From: Vibrio proteolyticus NBRC 13287
GTDB taxonomy: Bacteria; Pseudomonadota; Gammaproteobacteria; Enterobacterales; Vibrionaceae
Assembly: GCF_000467125.1 (NCBI RefSeq)
Contig: NZ_BATJ01000003.1
Location: forward strand, 1 to 64,000
Reading direction: 5' to 3'
Length of the DNA stretch: 64,000 nucleotides
The notes below the pieces were generated by a model that saw only the letters and a list, made by a program, of their open reading frames with translations, was not told the origin of the DNA and searched no databases. Each line of letters opens with the position of its first letter. The first letter of the stretch is position 1. Both the position numbers and the translations under genes were made by a program. This document shows, in pieces, positions 59,676 to 64,000 of this stretch.

Positions 59676-61220
59676 ATGACAGCGACCACAAGAACAAAAG
59701 CGAAAAAAAACACTAAGTGCCTGCCGGATGGCCCCGATTGGACGTTCGACCTGCTTGAGCGTTATCACAAAGAGATCAAGCGGGTAGCCGAACACTACCG
59801 CCTTGACACCTACCCCAATCAGATTGAGGTGATCACGTCAGAGCAGATGATGGATGCCTATTCCAGTATTGGTATGCCAATCAATTATAATCACTGGTCG
59901 TTCGGTAAAAAATTCATTCAAACCGAACAAGGCTACAAACACGGTCAAATGGGACTGGCTTACGAAATAGTCATCAACTCGGACCCGTGTATCGCCTACC
60001 TGATGGAAGAGAATTCAGTAACCATGCAGGCGCTGGTTATGGCGCACGCCAGCTATGGACACAACTCCTTCTTTAAGGGTAATTATCTGTTCCAGGCCTG
60101 GACTGATGCCAGCTCCATCATTGACTACATGTTATTTGCGAAAAATTATATCGTCGAATGCGAGGAAAAATACGGTGTCACGGAAGTCGAAGCCCTGATC
60201 GACTCGTGTCACGCGTTGATGAATTACGGCGTGGACCGCTATAAACGTCCGGAAAAAATCTCCATTGCGGAAGAAAAAGCTCGTCAGGAAGAGCGTGAAG
60301 CGTATCTTCAATCTCAAGTCAACGAGCTGTGGCGAACCGTGCCAAAGTCTAAAATTAAAGCGGAAGATCAGAAGCAACGCTTTCCGAGCGAGCCGCAAGA
60401 AAACATCCTGTACTTCATTGAAAAACATGCTCCCCTGCTAGAGCCCTGGCAACGTGAGATCGTCCGGATCGTGCGTAAAATCAGTCAGTATTTTTACCCT
60501 CAGAAACAGACTCAGGTAATGAACGAAGGCTGGGCCACCTTCTGGCATTACACCATTCTGAACCATCTGTACGATGAGGGCCTGGTATCGGACAAATTCA
60601 TTCTGGAGTTTCTCCATAGCCACACCAGCGTGGTCGCGCAGCCGCCTTACAACAGCCCGTATTTCAGCGGTATCAACCCTTACGCGCTCGGTTTTGCGAT
60701 GTTTCGTGATATTAAACGGATTTGTGAAGAGCCGACCGATGAAGACAAAGAGTGGTTCCCGGATCTGGCTGGCAGTGACTGGCTGGAAGCCGTTCACTTT
60801 GCGATGCATAATTTCAAAGATGAAAGCTTTATCAGTCAATACCTGTCACCCAAGTTGATCCGCGACTTCAAGCTATTTTCCATTGTCGATGACGACCGGA
60901 AAAACTTCATTGAAGTGAGTGCGATCCATGATGAAATGGGTTACCGGCAGATCCGAGAAAAACTCGCTGCCCAATACAATCTCAGCAACCTCGAACCAAA
61001 CATTCAGGTATATAACGTCGATGTTCGCGGTGACCGTTCTCTTACCCTTCAGTACGTTCCGCATAATCGCGTTCCACTGGATGAGAGCTATAACGAAGTG
61101 TTGAAACACCTTTACCGCTTGTGGGGATTTGACGTCATTTTAGAAGAGGTCAAAGATACCGGAAGAAGAGAGATTTTAGCCACGTGTCCGCAGCGCAATG
61201 ACTACGACACCAAAATTTGA
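59676..61220 (+). CDS. ycgB: SpoVR family protein (YcgB)
   Basis: The 514-residue protein begins MTATTRTKAKKNTKCLPDGP and carries the SpoVR-like pattern GPDWTFDLLERYHKEIKRVA and HNSFFKGNYLFQAWTDASS. VMNEGWATFWHYTILNHLYD near residue 280 is a conserved metal-site-like sequence. E. coli YcgB is about 510 residues. In Bacillus, SpoVR works in spore cortex formation, but in Vibrio it follows prkA and yeaH, forming the conserved stress trio. Translation starts at 59676, behind GGGAGG. It ends near a terminator. Confidence 0.94.
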   Translation: MTATTRTKAKKNTKCLPDGPDWTFDLLERYHKEIKRVAEHYRLDTYPNQIEVITSEQMMDAYSSIGMPINYNHWSFGKKFIQTEQGYKHGQMGLAYEIVINSDPCIAYLMEENSVTMQALVMAHASYGHNSFFKGNYLFQAWTDASSIIDYMLFAKNYIVECEEKYGVTEVEALIDSCHALMNYGVDRYKRPEKISIAEEKARQEEREAYLQSQVNELWRTVPKSKIKAEDQKQRFPSEPQENILYFIEKHAPLLEPWQREIVRIVRKISQYFYPQKQTQVMNEGWATFWHYTILNHLYDEGLVSDKFILEFLHSHTSVVAQPPYNSPYFSGINPYALGFAMFRDIKRICEEPTDEDKEWFPDLAGSDWLEAVHFAMHNFKDESFISQYLSPKLIRDFKLFSIVDDDRKNFIEVSAIHDEMGYRQIREKLAAQYNLSNLEPNIQVYNVDVRGDRSLTLQYVPHNRVPLDESYNEVLKHLYRLWGFDVILEEVKDTGRREILATCPQRNDYDTKI

Positions 61221-61256
61221 GTTTGTATATTGTCAAACTTAAGGTCACCCTCAAAC

Positions 61257-61290
61257 CAATAAAAAGCTCCCTAGGGGAGCTTTTTATTAT
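61257..61290. terminator. Bidirectional terminator between spoVR-type gene and kdsB
   Basis: AATAAAAAGCTCC and GGAGCTTTTTATT form a long stem around a CTAG core between convergent genes. Confidence 0.93.
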
Positions 61291-61299
61291 TGGATCGAA

Positions 61300-62052
61300 T
61301 CACTTGGAGGCTACAATTTTGCGCACTGCATCCAAGTCCTCTGGGGTATCCACGCCCGCTGCTGGCGCTTCTTGCGCAACGGCCACATGGATTTTTTCGC
61401 CGTACCACAGCACGCGCAACTGCTCCAGAGACTCAATTTTTTCCAGCGCCGACGGTGCCCAATTCACATACGTGTTAATGAAACCAGCACGGTAAGCGTA
61501 AATGCCAATATGCCGCATCAGTGGCTGAGCAATATGTGCCGGCTGCGAAGAAAATTGGTCGCGATCCCATGGGATCGTGGCGCGGCTGAAATACAACGCG
61601 TAGCCGTCTTTATCAGTCACGACCTTAACCGCATTGGGATTGAACACTTCCGCTTCATCGCTAATTTCAACCGCCAGCGTTGCCATTGGCGCGTCACTGT
61701 TGGCCAAATTGTTGGCCACTTGAGCAATGATCGTTGGTGGGATCAGGGGTTCGTCGCCCTGAACGTTCACGATAATGTGTGAGGCATCGATTTTCAGCCG
61801 TTCAATCACTTCCGCCAGACGCTCGGTACCAGATTCGTGTTCGGCTGAGGTCATGCACACTTCACCGCCAAACGCTTCGACGGCTTGTTGTACACGTACG
61901 TCATCGGTTGCCACAACCACACGATCCGCCCCGGCTTGTCTCGCCTGCTCATAAACCCACTGCACCATAGGTTTGCCACCGATATCAGCAAGCGGCTTAC
62001 CTGGTAAACGAGTAGACTGATAGCGTGCAGGGATAACAACGGTAAAAGCCAT
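61300..62052 (-). CDS. kdsB: 3-deoxy-manno-octulosonate cytidylyltransferase
   Basis: KdsB activates KDO as CMP-KDO for lipopolysaccharide inner-core synthesis. The 250-residue protein starts [20 protein letters not shown], with the nucleotide-binding R-x-S-x-R-x-P-x-K loop, and has [18 protein letters not shown] and [20 protein letters not shown] with the metal-binding Asp. Its start codon shares a base with the ycaR stop (TAATG). It is the last gene of msbA-lpxK-ycaR-kdsB. Confidence 0.97.
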   Translation of the reverse strand: MAFTVVIPARYQSTRLPGKPLADIGGKPMVQWVYEQARQAGADRVVVATDDVRVQQAVEAFGGEVCMTSAEHESGTERLAEVIERLKIDASHIIVNVQGDEPLIPPTIIAQVANNLANSDAPMATLAVEISDEAEVFNPNAVKVVTDKDGYALYFSRATIPWDRDQFSSQPAHIAQPLMRHIGIYAYRAGFINTYVNWAPSALEKIESLEQLRVLWYGEKIHVAVAQEAPAAGVDTPEDLDAVRKIVASK

Positions 62053-62231
62053 TATCTTCCCTCATCCATCGACATGGTGCGCGCTTCAGGCTCGAGCAAT
62101 ACCGGGATGCCATCTTTGATCGGATAGGCAAGACGATCCAGTTTACAGATAAGTTCCTGGCTGTCTTTATCGTAAGTCAGTTTGCCTTTACATACCGGGC
62201 AGGCAACGATCTCAAGCAGACGGTGATCCAT
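62052..62231 (-). CDS. ycaR: YcaR/Trm112-family small zinc protein
   Basis: A 59-residue gene read directly from the sequence. The product begins [20 protein letters not shown], with a CxxC motif at residues 11-14, and continues with [20 protein letters not shown]. It matches the E. coli YcaR family (about 60 residues), which is related to Trm112, a methyltransferase partner. Only one CxxC and one further Cys are seen, so a full zinc ribbon is uncertain. It overlaps lpxK by 20 bases and shares one base with kdsB, so all three are translationally coupled. Confidence 0.95.
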   Translation of the reverse strand: MDHRLLEIVACPVCKGKLTYDKDSQELICKLDRLAYPIKDGIPVLLEPEARTMSMDEGR

Positions 62232-63219
62232 ATTGTTCCATAACCTCTTTAATTCGATTTAAGATTCGCAGCTCATCCTGTTCACTAAACCTGGCATCAA
62301 CTGGTAAATACCACCAGTTATCCGCTGCAAATTCACGACATTTTACTGCGTCTTTTTCTGTCATTATGACGTTCGTCCCCTGGCTTGCAAGTGCTTCCAG
62401 CTCAGACGCTTGATATTCCTGATGATCCGCGAACCCTTTGGTTACGACCAGATCAGCGCCCAGCTTTTCCAGCGTGGCAAAAAACCGCGGCGGGTGACCA
62501 ATACCGGCGAATGCCACCAGCGCTTTCAACTGACTAACCAAAGTTTTGTCGGCGTGCGTTAAGTTCACCGCCAGGCCCGGGCTAAGTGTCATTGCCATTT
62601 CACCCGGCTGCGGGTCACCACCGTTGTTGATGATAAAATCAACCTCTTCAAGACGATTGAGCGGCTCACGCAGTGGTCCTAACGGGATCAAAGACTGATT
62701 GCCATAACGGCGAGCACCATCCATAACACTGATCTCAATGTCACGCTGCAACGCATAGTGCTGCAGTCCATCGTCGGTAATGATGATATCAACGCCTAAT
62801 GGCAGCAACGCGTCTACGGCGTCGCTACGTACCGGAGACACTGCAACGGGTGCCCCGGTGCGTTGTGCAATCAACTTAGGCTCATCGCCGCAGTGAATCG
62901 CTGGCGTTTCTGGCGTGACAACCAGAGGATACTGGGGCGCTTTAGCGCCATAACCACGGGACACCACACCGGGCGTATAACCTTGCTGTTGCAGACGCTC
63001 AACCAGCCACACCACCATCGGCGTTTTCCCATTCCCACCCGCGGTAATATTGCCAACGACCACGACCGGAACCGGTGCCCGATAACTGTGCTTTTTGCCG
63101 GATTGATAATCCTGTTTTCGTCCAGCACTGATATGGCGGTACAGCTGACTTAGCGGCCACAATAGTGGCCACAACAGATATTTGAGTGGATGATTTTCGT
63201 ACCAGATTTTCTCAATCAC
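62212..63219 (-). CDS. lpxK: Tetraacyldisaccharide 4'-kinase
   Basis: LpxK phosphorylates the 4' position of the lipid A disaccharide at the inner membrane. The 335-residue protein has an N-terminal membrane-associated helix (about 12-25) and the P-loop [20 protein letters not shown] near residue 52. [20 protein letters not shown] near residue 145 follows, and the conserved DDGLQH is the catalytic/metal motif. It starts three bases past msbA, as in E. coli and V. cholerae. Confidence 0.97.
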   Translation of the reverse strand: MIEKIWYENHPLKYLLWPLLWPLSQLYRHISAGRKQDYQSGKKHSYRAPVPVVVVGNITAGGNGKTPMVVWLVERLQQQGYTPGVVSRGYGAKAPQYPLVVTPETPAIHCGDEPKLIAQRTGAPVAVSPVRSDAVDALLPLGVDIIITDDGLQHYALQRDIEISVMDGARRYGNQSLIPLGPLREPLNRLEEVDFIINNGGDPQPGEMAMTLSPGLAVNLTHADKTLVSQLKALVAFAGIGHPPRFFATLEKLGADLVVTKGFADHQEYQASELEALASQGTNVIMTEKDAVKCREFAADNWWYLPVDARFSEQDELRILNRIKEVMEQYGSPSA

Positions 63220-63221
63220 GC

Positions 63222-64000
63222 TTACTCACCAAACTGAATACGATGCAACTGAGCATAGGCGCCATCTTTGGCTATCAACTCAGCGTGCGAACCACGCTCG
63301 ATGATTTCACCCTCATCCACCACCAGAATCTCATCGGCGGCTTCAATGGTTGACAGTCGGTGAGCGATCACCAACACCGTTTTATCTTTTTGCAGCTCAT
63401 CCAGCGCCATCTGAATCGCTTTTTCGCTTTCTGTATCAAGCGCCGAGGTGGCTTCGTCGAGAATCAGCACCGGCGAATCACGCAACAAGGCACGTGCGAT
63501 GGCGATACGTTGACGCTGCCCGCCAGACAAGCTGGCGCCGTTTTCACCAATCATGGTGTCTAGGCCTTCGTCCAGATTGTCAATAAACTCCATCGCATGA
63601 GCCAGCTTGGCCGCCTGTTCAATTTGTTCACGGCTGTATTGCTCTTTCGCCGCATAGGCGATGTTGTTGGCGATGGTGTCATTGAACAAATGCACGTTCT
63701 GCGACACCAGACCAAAATGCTGACGCAGGTTAGTCAACTTGTATTCACGAATATCGTGGCCATCAAGCAGTATCGAACCAGAATCGACGTCATAGAAACG
63801 AGTAAACAGATTCGCAATGGTACTCTTACCTGAGCCAGACCGCCCAACCAGAGCCACGGTTTTGCCCGGTGGGATATTGAAACTGACATCTCGCAGCGCC
63901 GGTTTTTCTTTACCGCTGTACGTGAACGTCACGTGTTTCACTTCAATATCGCCACGCACTTGCTTGATTTCGTAATCACCGTTGTCCTGCTCCGTATCCA
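63222..64000 (-). CDS. msbA: Lipid A export ATP-binding/permease MsbA (5' part cut by the window)
   Basis: The frame stays open through the window end at 64000, so only the C-terminal approximately 259 residues are visible; the membrane domain lies outside. The visible part is the nucleotide-binding domain: Walker [19 protein letters not shown]-loop [12 protein letters not shown], signature [18 protein letters not shown], Walker [13 protein letters not shown] and H-loop [15 protein letters not shown]. MsbA flips core-lipid A across the inner membrane. An internal GTG at 63959 is not the real start, since the alignment continues upstream ([17 protein letters not shown]). Confidence 0.97.
   Translation of the reverse strand, partial: DTEQDNGDYEIKQVRGDIEVKHVTFTYSGKEKPALRDVSFNIPPGKTVALVGRSGSGKSTIANLFTRFYDVDSGSILLDGHDIREYKLTNLRQHFGLVSQNVHLFNDTIANNIAYAAKEQYSREQIEQAAKLAHAMEFIDNLDEGLDTMIGENGASLSGGQRQRIAIARALLRDSPVLILDEATSALDTESEKAIQMALDELQKDKTVLVIAHRLSTIEAADEILVVDEGEIIERGSHAELIAKDGAYAQLHRIQFGE

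Overview
The window is chromosomal DNA of a Vibrio-like gammaproteobacterium. Evidence: an H-NS beginning MSELTKTLLNIRSLRAYARE (VicH type), a purB-hflD-mnmA-gsk-hns neighbourhood, an OmpT/OmpU-type porin beside dinG, a pflB/pflA pair with chemoreceptors, and an msbA-lpxK-ycaR-kdsB block, all familiar from Vibrio chromosome 1. From memory, the gene order matches two separate V. cholerae blocks (roughly the VC1111-VC1139 and VC1853-VC1878 regions) that meet here between bioA and the DUF2057 gene. Species cannot be fixed from the sequence alone; base composition near 50% G+C by eye would suit the V. fluvialis/V. furnissii side of the genus. No rRNA, tRNA, CRISPR array, insertion sequence or prophage is visible, and nearly all of the window is densely packed core metabolism.

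Layout. 1-0.85 kb: yebC with a terminator. 0.85-8.4 kb: complete histidine operon hisGDCBHAFI on the minus strand, with a leader peptide of five consecutive His codons, an attenuator at the 5' end and a strong terminator at the 3' end. 8.6-9.6 kb: a stand-alone sigma-54 activator. 9.7-11.6 kb: an NhaC-family transporter under a lysine riboswitch. 12.1-17.7 kb: hns, gsk, a small unknown gene, mnmA-hflD and purB. 17.7-23.8 kb: an eight-gene minus-strand operon (NTF2-like, SDR, FAD amine oxidase-like, DUF1365, cyclopropane-synthase-like methyltransferase, DUF2878, chalcone-isomerase-like, DUF3833). This resembles the light/singlet-oxygen membrane-lipid module of ChrR/MerR regulons, and its promoter region carries both an ECF-type element and a large palindrome. 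23.9-25.3 kb: htpX and a 54-codon gene. 25.3-30.4 kb: divergent biotin genes (bioBFCD and bioA) around a BirA-like operator.

30.5-40.8 kb: a DUF2057 protein, porin, dinG, a TSUP transporter, priC-ybaM-roxA, a Cache-type chemoreceptor and xthA. 40.8-43.6 kb: a large ImpA/M60-type secreted metalloprotease, the most accessory-looking gene. 43.7-46.9 kb: a four-gene basic amino-acid ABC transporter. 47.2-55.3 kb: an anaerobic block with a DUF3360 membrane protein behind a class-II FNR-type promoter, pflB, a chemoreceptor pointing the other way, pflA and a COG3235-type membrane protein. 55.4-61.2 kb: yfbU and the prkA-yeaH-spoVR stress trio. 61.3-64.0 kb: lipid A/KDO genes kdsB, ycaR, lpxK and msbA, the last cut by the window end.

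The most rewarding observations concern regulation: the lysine riboswitch, the his attenuator, the two-input promoter of the lipid/photo-oxidative operon, and the FNR promoter that puts DUF3360 where focA stands in E. coli. Several small genes (his leader, the 25.1 kb gene, ybaM, ycaR) were read directly from the sequence. Start codons were corrected for many genes using ribosome binding sites and family N-termini.
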